Part shown: piece after piece, positions 1 to 8,091 of the stretch
Position numbering within the stretch: position 1 is the first letter of the stretch
How the letters are laid out: the number at the start of each line of letters is the position of its first letter
Assembly (NCBI GenBank): GCA_038200275.1
Contig: JBBPYC010000012.1
Span: 1-64,000, forward strand
Length of the DNA stretch: 64,000 nt
Direction of reading: 5' to 3'
From: JBBPYC01 sp038200275
GTDB taxonomy: Bacteria > Pseudomonadota > Gammaproteobacteria > Burkholderiales > Burkholderiaceae_C
Made by a program: the position numbers and the translations under genes
Notes under the pieces: generated by a model
The model's database searches: none
What the model was told of the DNA's origin: nothing
Seen by the model: only the letters and a program-made list of their open reading frames with translations

Positions 1-214
1 GACGATGCGCCTTCGGCGCACCGTCCACATGACCACAGCCCTCGACCAGCAATGAACAAAACCTCAAAACCTGAGATAAAACGACAACCACTCCACGGGT
101 AACATTCCTTCGTGAGGCAACACGGCGGCCAAGATGAGTGTCGCTGTCTACCCACATCGTCATCGCTCACCAGCGCCATGAACGATCGCTGGCCGTCCAC
201 AGTCACCGCCACCT

Positions 215-1416
215 GTTGGCGCTTAACCTGCACCTTGATGCACGGCGGGCGTGTGCCCAGCGAATCGGCATGCGCTCGCCAATGGGATCGAATCACTGGT
301 GTTGCGCCATGGCCTAGCGCACCAGCGGCCCGACGTCGGCCACGGCGTCGCTAATGGCTTGCACCATGTGCTGTTGTTCTTTGGGCTGAATGCCCAAGGT
401 GGTGGCGATGAACTTTTGCAGGTTTTTGCCCGGTCCCCAGGTCTTCTTGCCTATAAATTCGATGCCGGGCAAATTGTGCTGAAAGCCCGCATACACGCTG
501 GCGGTCGGCATGTCGTAGGTGGGGGATAGAAGCACGTCGGCCCGGCTGGTGTAGAGCAAAGCGACGTTCTTGGCGTAGCAATCGGCATCACGCAGCGCGT
601 AGGTCATCAGCAAGCTGGCAGCAAGTATGCAGCCGCTCGTGGCCAGGCACGTGGTCGCGCACGGCTTTGGCGATGCGCTCCCAGGTGGTGTCGTACTTGG
701 CAGCGGGGCGCAGTCCGAGCAGGCTGCAAAAGTCTTCCATGCCCCAATGGAGCGGGCCGTGCGCGTCCACATCGAAGCGGTGCATCAGCAACGCCTGGCC
801 GTCATTGGAGACTTCGGTTTTGGCTATGGGCATGACGCGGCTGGCCACTTGCATGCACAGGTGTTCGTTCAAGGCCACGAAAGGCAGGTGCGCGCTGGAG
901 CCTTTGATGATGTGGTGGCGGGTCACCAGACTGGCTATTTGTGCAGCGCCAGGGGTGCGCCTTCTTCAGGCTGCGCGTCCGAAAGTTTGGGCACCACGCC
1001 GGAGACGCCGCTGGTGGCGTGCTCGCGCACCAGTGCAGCAAACGCGGCTTCAGAGTTGTCGCCCTTCGGCAGCGCAGCCCCCTCCACCGGCTTGGCCGGT
1101 TCGCTGGTTCAGCGCCCGGTGCGGCCACCCGCAAGTGGCCCACCATGTTGCGCCCGATGACCGACAGCAAGGCTATGGCACCGGCGCTGATATGCGGGCC
1201 GAACTGCTCCTGCAGCACTTGGAGCGGATACCCCTCCGGCAGGTTCATCTGCAGCAACACCGGCGGGAGGTGGTCGTCCCATACGTAACTCTCTGTGGGC
1301 ACCAGCATGGTGAGCGACACGAAGTCGTCAGCCGTCACCTGCGGGTGGTAGCTGAGCACGCTCTTGAAATCGCCTTCTCGGCCCAGCGTGGCGACTTCGC
1401 GGCCCAGCACGTACAT
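215..1416 (-). pseudogene. hipA: HipA-like serine/threonine kinase, decayed
   Basis: This is a HipA-type toxin kinase broken over at least three frames. The N-terminal part (about 1416-1110) keeps the family's first-domain motifs, including LPPVLLQMNLPEGYPLQVL. The middle (about 926-590), with KGSSAHLPFVALNEHLCMQV and DGQALLMHRFDVD, is in another frame. The C-terminal part (about 600-314), with ADCYAKNVALLYTSRADVLL and GKKTWGPGKNLQKFIATTLG, is in a third. It then hits in-frame stops while homology appears to continue to about 215. HipA kinases phosphorylate glutamyl-tRNA synthetase and normally sit downstream of a HipB antitoxin. No hipB is visible; a DUF3829 fragment occupies that place on the opposite strand. 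A start at 1416 is only the first Met near the recognisable N-terminus. Confidence 0.75.
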
Positions 1417-1498
1417 GGACAGCGGGATCCCCTTGCCGTCCGTGCTCGGTGAAGAGCCCGTTTGGCCGACGGTGGATTGCGCGCGTTCGCGGTGAAGA

Positions 1499-2296
1499 AG
1501 CCATCGACTTGAAGCTGAACGCCTGCATCGAGGGCTACAACAATCTAATCGGCACGTTCGGGCTTCCGCAGACACAGCAGCGATACATGAGTGAAAACAT
1601 TCCGAAGCGCAAAGCAGCGAAGAATTTTTCCATCACCGATGACTGGGTTTCAATTGCCAACGGTCTGCTCAAAAAAGGGCGCGAGATGGAGGCGGCCGGG
1701 CTGAAAGAGCTGGACAAAGGCGCCGTCAGCTTGATCACTTCGCTGGACGCGCTGGTAGTGCAACTCAACGAGCCGAACGTCTACTACTACAGCAAAGCCT
1801 ACGAGGGAGACAACTTCGTAAAAAGAGAGGCGGCAGATGCCGGCTTGCACGCCGCGTTTGAACGAAGCACCATCGACATGGCCTAATTCAACGAGTTGCT
1901 TATTCGAGAGGAGAAAAAGCGCACCTGAGCATTATGGCCAAACTGAAAGCTGCCGACAACCTGCTGGGCTACCACACCAAAGTGGCGTTATAAAAAGCAG
2001 CCGATCTGATGATGTTGTTCTACAGCGAAGCAGACTTCTGCAAACTCCCCAAATACCAAGCGGCCGACGCGCTCGTTCCTCAGCTCGAGAAAACCCTGGC
2101 CGAGCTGCGTGCAGCGTGCGCATCGGCCAAAGCGAAAACTCCAGGGATAGATTCCGACTTCCAAACCGCCGCGTCATCGCTGATTTCGCTCGTCGGAGCG
2201 TATCGCACCATGAAGCAATCCAAGTCCGTCTACGACCTCAACGACATGGTCAAGGCGTACAACCGAGCGGTGGAGGCCGCAAACACCATCGATTGA
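1499..2296 (+). pseudogene. DUF3829 (YiiG-like) protein, decayed
   Basis: Three stretches in two frames join into one DUF3829-like helical protein. The first, about 1505-1884, contains LNACIEGYNNLIG and LNEPNVYYYSKAYEGDNF. It is followed by an in-frame TAA at 1885 where glutamine would fit. After a frameshift near 1927 comes a part with LSIMAKLKAADNLLGYHTKV. A second TAA near 1990 precedes the last part (2009-2296), which ends in KAYNRAVEAANTID. Family members are usually lipoproteins, but the signal peptide is missing: the N-terminal end runs into the start of the hipA pseudogene on the other strand, so a deletion joined the two. The function of the family is not known. Confidence 0.6.
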
Positions 2297-2364
2297 TGAA
2301 TGCCATTGCCTTCACGCCAAAACACCCATGGGGACCGAATTGGCAAGCCGTGTGTTCGGCCTTG

Positions 2365-2391
2365 ATGCGGCGGGGCGCGTTGGACTTGAAC
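2365..2391 (-). repeat. Degenerate copy of tRNA 3' end (possible old att site)
   Basis: On the minus strand this stretch reads like the T-arm and 3' acceptor strand of the CAU tRNA at 2889-2962. The shared core GTTCAAGTCCAACGCGCCC differs from the tRNA at few positions. The T-stem has a mismatch, and no D-arm or anticodon arm follows, so it is not a functional tRNA. Site-specific integration into a tRNA 3' end leaves such a partial duplication. A decayed tandem tRNA is the alternative. Confidence 0.45.
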
Positions 2392-2426
2392 CCACAGTGA
2401 CAAACCCGCCAAGCGCGGTTTTGCGG

Positions 2427-2597
2427 TCAACCGCCTTGATGCGGGCGTTTGCCAGCGTTTTTCTTGTTGCGCGTGGCCTTGCCGCGCTCCAAGCTGATTT
2501 TCTGACCACCACCATTGCGGCGTGCCGCGGTCCCCTCGCTCGTCTTCGGGGTCGGGGTGCGCTTGCGATCGGCCTCGGTCACGATTTTGTTGCCCAT
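2427..2597 (-). CDS. Small basic hypothetical protein (56 aa)
   Basis: A 56-residue reading frame starts at ATG 2597 with a GGAGAA ribosome-binding site about nine bases upstream. It starts MGNKIVTEADRKRTPTPKT, is rich in Lys, Arg, Gly, Ser and Thr, and has no hydrophobic segment or Cys. It looks disordered and nucleic-acid-like in charge, but I recognise no family. Its stop codon lies about 40 bases before a degenerate copy of a tRNA 3' end. The surrounding DNA is decayed, so it could be a chance frame; the good ribosome-binding site is the main argument for it. Confidence 0.4.
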   Translation of the reverse strand: MGNKIVTEADRKRTPTPKTSEGTAARRNGGGQKISLERGKATRNKKNAGKRPHQGG

Positions 2598-2849
2598 TCA
2601 ATTTTCTCCAGTAATGAATCGGGCGATTTAGCCATAAGTCCAAACCGTGCTTCAAAGCCATCCCAACATCACGCGAGGGCAGATCAGCGCGTGTGCCACC
2701 TCCACATCAGGATGCAGCAAATGCTCGAGTGATCAAAGCGGCCCGGAGCCCAGGCCGGCAAACTCCGCAGCCAACGCGGAACGTCGCATGGGCCAATCTC
2801 AGGCCATCGGCTACATCCCCGGTTGCATCGAGAGGATGAAAAAAATTCC

Positions 2850-2866
2850 GCTACTTATTTTATAGC
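2850..2866. repeat. Short inverted repeat GCTA-N9-TAGC
   Basis: GCTACTTATTTTATAGC is an AT-rich mini-palindrome followed by AAA, in otherwise GC-rich DNA between the accessory remnant and the tRNA. A related copy, GCTAC-N7-GTAGC followed by AAAT, lies at 58565-58581. The rest of 2598-2888 holds no gene I can support. Confidence 0.4.
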
Positions 2867-2888
2867 AAAGATTCCTTGTGTGACGCGG

Positions 2889-2962
2889 TAGGGCGTGTTG
2901 GACTTGAACCAACGACCAAAGGATTATGAGTCCTCTGCTCTAACCAACTGAGCTAACGCCCC
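2889..2962 (-). tRNA. tRNA with CAU anticodon (Met elongator or Ile2)
   Basis: A full cloverleaf of 74 bases reads on the minus strand: 7-bp acceptor stem, D-arm GCTC/GAGC, anticodon loop CTCATAA, T-arm GTTGG/CCAAC with loop TTCAAGT, and discriminator A. The last acceptor pair is a G1-U72 wobble. CCA is not fully encoded: A73 is followed by CCG. CAU is shared by elongator tRNA-Met and by tRNA-Ile2, whose C34 is modified to lysidine. The variable and T-arm region (GGTC..TTGGTTCAAGTCCAA) resembles E. coli ileX, so Ile2 is a real possibility; sequence reading alone does not settle it. Confidence 0.92.
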
Positions 2963-3020
2963 GCGTGACTTACAGCGGGGTTATTGTCGCAGTCCGGCGA
3001 CTGAGGCGACATTGTCCAAT

Positions 3021-4031
3021 TCAGTTGCGCTTGTTGTGACTCAACGCGTTGCTGATCAGCTTCGACGTGATGTCGACGATCTGGATCATGCGGTCGTACG
3101 GCATGCGGGTCGGGCCGACCACGCCGAGCGTGCCGACGACCTGGCCGTCGACTTCGTACGGCGCGCTGACGACAGACAGCTCCTCGAAAGGCACGATCTG
3201 GCTCTCACCGCCGATGTAGATACGCACGCCTTGAGCTTTGCTGGAGTTGTCCATCAACCGCATCAGCTGCGCCTTCTGCTCGAACAGATCGAACGCGCGG
3301 CGCAGCTGGCTCATGTCGCTTGCGAAATCGCTCACCGCAAGCAGTTTGCGCTCGCCGGAGATCACGACGTCGTCTTCTTCCTGAGTAAATGCGCCGGTCC
3401 CGGCCTGCACGGCGGCACGCATCAGGTCAGCGATCTCGGTACGCAGTTGCTCGACTTCCTGACCGAGACGTTCGCGCACCTGCTCGATCGCCACGCCGGC
3501 ATAGTGCGCGTTCAGGTAGTTGGTGGCTTCGACGAGTTGCGTCTGGTTGTAATCGGTCTCGGTGAAGATCACCCGGTTTTGCACATCACCGTCAGGCGAG
3601 ACGATGATGACCAGCACGCGCCGATCCGATAGCCGCAAGAACTCGATGTGGCGAAACACCGAGGAGCGCCGCGGGGTCATCACGACACCGACGAAATTCG
3701 ACAAGTTCGACAGCAACTGCGCCGCATTGGCAATCACGCGCTGCGGCTGGTCCGGCAGCAGGCAGGCGGCCGGCAACGCTTCGCGCTGTGCGGTCAGCAT
3801 GGTGTCCACGAACAGGCGATAGCCGCGTGCGGTGGGAACGCGGCCAGATGAGGTGTGCGGGCTCGCGATCAGACCGAGCTCTTCGAGGTCGGCCATCACG
3901 TTGCGGATCGTGGCTGGCGACAGGTCGAGGCCGGAAGCCCGCGACAAGGTGCGTGAGCCGATCGGCTGGCCTTCGGCGATATAGCGTTCGACCAAAGCCT
4001 TCAGAAGCATCTTGGCGCGGTCGTCGAGCAT
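3021..4031 (-). CDS. hrcA: Heat-inducible transcription repressor HrcA
   Basis: This 336-residue protein has the full length of HrcA, the repressor that binds CIRCE inverted repeats upstream of groESL and dnaK operons and is kept folded by GroEL. The N-terminal winged helix-turn-helix is clear (IAEGQPIGSRTLSRASGLDL, then SPATIRNVMADLEELGLI), followed by SSGRVPTARGYRLFVDTM. The C-terminal part has the conserved GTLGVVGPTRMPYDRMIQIV. It is divergent from nadK, with only about 28 bp between the two starts. I see no CIRCE box beside it, so autoregulation is not supported here. Confidence 0.96.
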   Translation of the reverse strand: MLDDRAKMLLKALVERYIAEGQPIGSRTLSRASGLDLSPATIRNVMADLEELGLIASPHTSSGRVPTARGYRLFVDTMLTAQREALPAACLLPDQPQRVIANAAQLLSNLSNFVGVVMTPRRSSVFRHIEFLRLSDRRVLVIIVSPDGDVQNRVIFTETDYNQTQLVEATNYLNAHYAGVAIEQVRERLGQEVEQLRTEIADLMRAAVQAGTGAFTQEEDDVVISGERKLLAVSDFASDMSQLRRAFDLFEQKAQLMRLMDNSSKAQGVRIYIGGESQIVPFEELSVVSAPYEVDGQVVGTLGVVGPTRMPYDRMIQIVDITSKLISNALSHNKRN

Positions 4032-4059
4032 CCAAACATTTTAGTGATGTAATTTGCGC

Positions 4060-4956
4060 GTGACCTCCTCGCTTCAGTTCGCCCACGTCGCCTTGGTCGG
4101 CAAATACCAGCACGCCGTCGGCGCCCATCCAGACGATGCGGCGCGCCAAGCGTTGGAAGGGATTGCGCATTTTTTGCAGGCACAGGGTTGTGCCGTCGCG
4201 GTCGAAGCCGACACGGTGCGCAACACGGGCATCCAGGGTCATCCCGCGCTTAACGTGGCGCAGATCGGCGCCGAATGCGATCTGTGCCTGGTGGTCGGCG
4301 GCGATGGAACCATGCTCGGCATCGGCCGCCAGCTTGCGCAGGCAGGTGTTCCTCTGATCGGGATCAATCAGGGTCGGCTTGGCTTCATCACGGATATCCC
4401 GTTTGGCCAGTTCGAATCTGTGCTGACGCCGATGCTGCACGGCGACTATGAAGAGGACCGGCGTACGTTGATGCACGGCACCGTGCAGCGCGCGGACGTT
4501 GTGGTGTTCGAAGCGCTTGCGATGAACGACGTGGTGGTGAACCGCGGCGCGACGTCCGGCATGCTCGAGTTGCATGTGGAGATCAATGGCCGCTTCGTTG
4601 CGAATCAGCGCGCCGATGGATTGATCCTGGCTTCACCCACCGGCTCGACCGCTTACGCGCTTTCGGCTGGCGGACCGCTGCTGCACCCGTCGCTGCCGGG
4701 TTGGCTGCTGGTGCCGATTGCGCCGCACACGTTGTCGAATCGACCACTTGTGATCAGTGATTCATCCGAAGTGATGATCGAACTCGTGGCGGGCCGCGGC
4801 GTGAGTGCGAATTTCGACATGCAATCGCTGGCAAGCCTCCAATTGGGTGACCGCGTCACGATGCGGCGGGCCGACTTCACGGCACGTTTTCTGCACCCGA
4901 CCGGTTGGAGCTATTTCGATACGTTGCGCGAGAAGCTGCACTGGAATGAGAAGTAG
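4060..4956 (+). CDS. nadK: NAD kinase
   Basis: NAD kinase phosphorylates NAD to NADP in the cytoplasm using ATP or polyphosphate. The signature GGDG lies in CLVVGGDGTMLGIGRQ, preceded by ALVGKYQH at the N-terminus. The conserved NDVVVNRG, ASPTGSTAYALSAGGPL and HTLSNRPLVI motifs follow in order. Length is about 298 residues, normal for the family. The start is uncertain: GTG at 4060 is chosen, and TTG at 4054 would add two residues; neither has a good ribosome-binding site. It is divergent from hrcA and followed by recN after a repeat-filled gap. Confidence 0.95.
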   Translation: MTSSLQFAHVALVGKYQHAVGAHPDDAARQALEGIAHFLQAQGCAVAVEADTVRNTGIQGHPALNVAQIGAECDLCLVVGGDGTMLGIGRQLAQAGVPLIGINQGRLGFITDIPFGQFESVLTPMLHGDYEEDRRTLMHGTVQRADVVVFEALAMNDVVVNRGATSGMLELHVEINGRFVANQRADGLILASPTGSTAYALSAGGPLLHPSLPGWLLVPIAPHTLSNRPLVISDSSEVMIELVAGRGVSANFDMQSLASLQLGDRVTMRRADFTARFLHPTGWSYFDTLREKLHWNEK

Positions 4957-4959
4957 AGC

Positions 4960-5058
4960 ACTCCCCCAGGCTTCACTCGCTTCGCTCGGCTTTCGTCTAC
5001 CCCCCACCGAGGGCGGCGCCCGCGGCCTGGTGGAGCCGGATCCGCGGCCTTTGCTGGA
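4960..5058 (+). repeat. Dispersed 3'-end repeat, copy 1
   Basis: This element of about 100 bp begins three bases after the nadK stop: CTCCCCCAGGCTTCACTCGC, then a TCGGCTTTCG block, a C-rich/G-rich hairpin (CCCCCCACCGAGGGCGG) and a second hairpin around GGAGCCGGATCC, ending GCGGCCTTTGCTGG. Related copies lie at 14695, 20896, 43621, 48581 (reverse strand) and 56214 (degenerate). There is no open reading frame worth calling. Confidence 0.75.
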
Positions 5059-5114
5059 TGAGGTGGTTCGCGCGCTTGAATTGCCCGCGTACATGATCAT
5101 CGTGGGCCGCTGCC

Positions 5115-6857
5115 ATGGCCCTTAAACGCATCACCTTGCGCGACTTCGTGATCGTGCGGGAGTTGGATCTGGAACTCGACGCGGGTTTTACGGTGCTGAC
5201 GGGCGAGACTGGGGCAGGCAAGTCGATCCTGATCGATGCACTGCAGCTGGCGCTTGGCGCACGCGCCGATGCGGGCGTGGTGCGTGAAGGCGCTGCGCGG
5301 TGCGATGTATCGGTGTCGTTTGACAGCGCGCCGGGTTGCGATGCGTGGCTGGATGAGGCCGGCTTCGATCGGCTCGACGACGGCTTGCTGTTGCGTCGCA
5401 CGGTCGACGTGCAGGCAAAAAGCCGCGGCTGGATCAATGGCAGCCCGGCCACGGCGGGCCAGTTGCGCGCGTTAGGCGACCGGCTCGTGGACATTCATGG
5501 CCAACATGCCTGGCAAAGTTTGACGCGGCCGGATTCGGTGCGCGATTTGCTTGATGCTTATGCGGGCGCTGATGGAAACCAAGCGGCTGCGGACCCCACA
5601 TCGCCGGAGCCCACCGGCAGTGGCGTTCGCGAACTGCTCGACGCTTATGCCGGGGCCGACAGCCGCACGCTGGCGCCACTGTGGCAGCGCTGGCGAGCCG
5701 CCGCCGATGCACTGACCGAAGCACATGCGGCGCAGGACACGTTGCAGCGCGAGCAAGAACGTCTGAGCTGGCAGATTGGTGAGCTCGAAAAGCTGGCGCC
5801 GATGGAAGGCGAATGGCAGAGCTTGTCGGCCGATCAGTCGCGCCTCGGCCATGCCCAGGCATTGCAGGCAGCAGCGCGCGATGCAACCGCGCTGCTCGAA
5901 GACGACGGCGCGGCGCTGTCGACACTGGCACGTGCGTTGGCGCTGCTGCAAGACCAGCAGCCGTACGAGCCCGCGTTCGGTGAGCTGGTCGATCAACTGG
6001 CTTCCGCCCAAACGCAGATCGAAGACGTCGCGCACTCGCTGCACCGCTATCTGGGCCGCTCCGATCTGGACCCGGAGCGGCTGGCCGATGTGGAAGAACG
6101 CCTGTCGCTGTGGATGGGATTGGCGCGCCGCTATCGACGGCAACCCGACGAATTGCCCACGCTGCTGCAGTCGTGGCGTGATGAACTCACAGCGCTGGCG
6201 CGTGCGGCCGATCTGGAAGCATTGGAAGCCGACGAACGGCGCGCGGCCAAGGCTTGGCGCGCGGCGGCGGCCAAGTTGTCTGCGTTGCGGCACGGCGCGG
6301 CGCCGAAGCTTGCAGCAGCGGTCACGCAGTCGATGCAGGGCCTGGGCATGCAGGGGGGCGTGTTCAAGGTGGCGCTGGAGCCACTGCTCAAGCCTGCGCA
6401 GCACGGACTGGAAGATGTGCAGTTTTTGGTCGCAGGCCACGTCGGCAGCGCACCGCGGCCGATCCAGAAAGTCGCATCGGGCGGCGAGCTGTCGCGCATC
6501 GCGCTCGCCGTGGCGGTCACCACGAGCGAGCTGGGTGGCGCACAGACGCTGATTTTTGACGAGGTCGATGCCGGGGTCGGTGGCAGCGTCGCACACACCG
6601 TCGGCCAGTTGATGCAGCAACTCGGGCGCAGCCGCCAAGTGCTGGCCGTCACGCACCTGCCGCAGGTTGCGGCTTGTGCGGACTCCCACTTGTTGGTAGC
6701 CAAACAGCGGGTTGGTGCGGGTACCGCGAGCCATGTGGCAGCGGTGGCGGGGGACGACCGGGTCGCCGAAGTCGCGCGCATGCTCGGCGGTGCAGTGTCA
6801 TCGACATCCGGTACCACGCTGGCGCATGCGCGTGAGATGCTGGATGCGGCGTCCTGA
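5115..6857 (+). CDS. recN: DNA repair protein RecN
   Basis: RecN is an SMC-like ATPase of double-strand break repair. The Walker A motif is near the N-terminus (TGETGAGKSILIDALQLALG), the middle is coiled-coil, and the C-terminus has SGGELSRIALA with the Walker B segment TLIFDEVDAGVGG and the VLAVTHLPQVAA switch. Length is 580 residues, slightly above the usual 550-560. The excess is explained by an unusual 29-residue repeat: VRDLLDAYAGAD at 5538-5573 recurs as VRELLDAYAGAD at 5625-5660, with a Pro/Ser/Thr-rich linker between. ATG 5115 has the expected N-terminus MALKRITLRDFVIVRELDLE. Confidence 0.96.
   Translation: MALKRITLRDFVIVRELDLELDAGFTVLTGETGAGKSILIDALQLALGARADAGVVREGAARCDVSVSFDSAPGCDAWLDEAGFDRLDDGLLLRRTVDVQAKSRGWINGSPATAGQLRALGDRLVDIHGQHAWQSLTRPDSVRDLLDAYAGADGNQAAADPTSPEPTGSGVRELLDAYAGADSRTLAPLWQRWRAAADALTEAHAAQDTLQREQERLSWQIGELEKLAPMEGEWQSLSADQSRLGHAQALQAAARDATALLEDDGAALSTLARALALLQDQQPYEPAFGELVDQLASAQTQIEDVAHSLHRYLGRSDLDPERLADVEERLSLWMGLARRYRRQPDELPTLLQSWRDELTALARAADLEALEADERRAAKAWRAAAAKLSALRHGAAPKLAAAVTQSMQGLGMQGGVFKVALEPLLKPAQHGLEDVQFLVAGHVGSAPRPIQKVASGGELSRIALAVAVTTSELGGAQTLIFDEVDAGVGGSVAHTVGQLMQQLGRSRQVLAVTHLPQVAACADSHLLVAKQRVGAGTASHVAAVAGDDRVAEVARMLGGAVSSTSGTTLAHAREMLDAAS
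5538..5660 (+). repeat. In-frame 36-nt duplication inside recN
   Basis: Two 36-base copies, 87 bases apart from start to start, encode the same dodecapeptide with one substitution (Asp to Glu). They differ at nine of 36 bases, nearly all synonymous. The linker encodes GNQAAADPTSPEPTGSG. It lies in the region leading into the coiled coil. Confidence 0.8.
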
Positions 6858-6972
6858 TGGGGTGGTGAAGGCCTCAACTGCAGCATTTCATGTCAGGCGG
6901 TCTCAGCCGCCACCGCATCGATGTGCCGCATCGCCTTCTTGAACCCTTCGCTGCAGGGCGGATCGAATCGTC

Positions 6973-7926
6973 ATGACAGACACAAACAACGAAGCTTCAG
7001 CGGCGACAGCGCACGGCGCGGTGCTCGAACTGGTGCTGATCACGGGCATGTCCGGCTCCGGCAAATCGATTGCGCTGCATGCGCTCGAAGATGCCGGTTA
7101 TTACTGCGTGGACAATTTGCCTTCCGAGCTGATCGTGCCGCTGGTCGAGCTGCAAAAAAACACCGGCACACGGTTGCTCGCCATCGCTGTTGACGTGCGC
7201 AGTGCGACTTCGCTGCCGCAATTGCCCGCGCAGCTCGACCGGCTGGCCGCAGCGGGTGTGCACGTGCGCGGCTTCTTCCTGGAAGCCGCCACATCCGTGC
7301 TGGTGCGGCGCTACTCGGAGACCCGCCGGCTGCATCCGCTGTCGCGGCGCAACCCGGAAGATCCTCAGCGCGTGTTGATCGATGCGATCGAACTCGAACG
7401 TGAGCTGCTGGCGAGGTTGCGTGAGCATGCCCAAGTGATCGACACCGGCGCACTGCGCGCTTCGCAGCTCCAGCGCTACGTGACGGATGCGGTCGCGTTG
7501 CCGCTGCGGCAATTGAACGTGGTGTTCGAATCGTTCGCTTTCAAGCACGGCGTCCCACTGGATGCAGACTATGTGTTCGATGTGCGCATGCTGCCCAATC
7601 CTTATTACGAACCGGGCCTGCGCGAGCTGACCGGGCTGGACGAACCGGTGGCCGCTTTTTTGCACGCGCAACCCGATGTGGAGCGGCTGTACAACGACAT
7701 CGAGACGTTTCTGCGGCACTGGATCGGCCAGATTGCGCGCAGCCAGCGCAGCTACGTGACGGTTGCGCTGGGCTGCACCGGCGGGCAGCACCGTTCGGTT
7801 TATCTGGTGCAGCGGCTTGCCGAGTCGTGCGCAGCCGACTGGCCGACCTTGCAGCGCCACCGCGAGCTCGACGGGCAGCTGCAGTCAACTGGCGGCGGCC
7901 GCAACAGCACGTGGTCAAGCCTTTGA
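6973..7926 (+). CDS. rapZ: RNase adapter protein RapZ
   Basis: This is a P-loop protein of the RapZ/YvcJ family, which in enterobacteria binds GlmZ sRNA and RNase E and senses glucosamine-6-phosphate; in betaproteobacteria the gene usually accompanies PTS or HPr-kinase genes. Walker A is GMSGSGKS at residues 25-32, followed by the family signature LEDAGYYCVDNLPSELI. The C-terminal domain has FESFAFKHGVPLDADYVFD, DVRMLPNPYY and GCTGGQHRSVYL. At 317 residues it is longer than the usual ~285, with an extra N-terminal dozen and a C-terminal tail. Sensing of a sugar metabolite here would be inference. Confidence 0.93.
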   Translation: MTDTNNEASAATAHGAVLELVLITGMSGSGKSIALHALEDAGYYCVDNLPSELIVPLVELQKNTGTRLLAIAVDVRSATSLPQLPAQLDRLAAAGVHVRGFFLEAATSVLVRRYSETRRLHPLSRRNPEDPQRVLIDAIELERELLARLREHAQVIDTGALRASQLQRYVTDAVALPLRQLNVVFESFAFKHGVPLDADYVFDVRMLPNPYYEPGLRELTGLDEPVAAFLHAQPDVERLYNDIETFLRHWIGQIARSQRSYVTVALGCTGGQHRSVYLVQRLAESCAADWPTLQRHRELDGQLQSTGGGRNSTWSSL

Positions 7927-8091
7927 GGGCGTGCCGCATGGAGCGGCGCGACCAACGCCTATTCGCGACCGAGTAACCGGCTCTTCGAAAAGTCCGGGCA
8001 CACAGTGTGGTTAGCAAGACCGCTCTCGTGCCTTGCATCTCAGAGCGCACGCGGAGCGCGTGGCATCGCTCGGCTTTGCTTGAGCGAAACG

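Noticed and set aside
1..214. Short frames before the hipA remnant
   Set aside because: No ribosome-binding site or family match; codon use is not coding-like. Nothing supportable is seen here.
2970..3015. Hairpin between hrcA and the CAU tRNA as terminator
   Set aside because: Arms GTCGC/GCGAC with an inner AGTC/GACT pair exist, but there is no T-run on the hrcA strand; too weak to list.
3960..4060. Possible CIRCE operator beside hrcA
   Set aside because: The short hrcA-nadK gap has no TTAGCACTC-N9-GAGTGCTAA-like inverted repeat.
5472..6734. 420-codon open frame antisense to recN
   Set aside because: It is a shadow of recN in GC-rich DNA: no family resemblance, and recN has all its motifs on the other strand.
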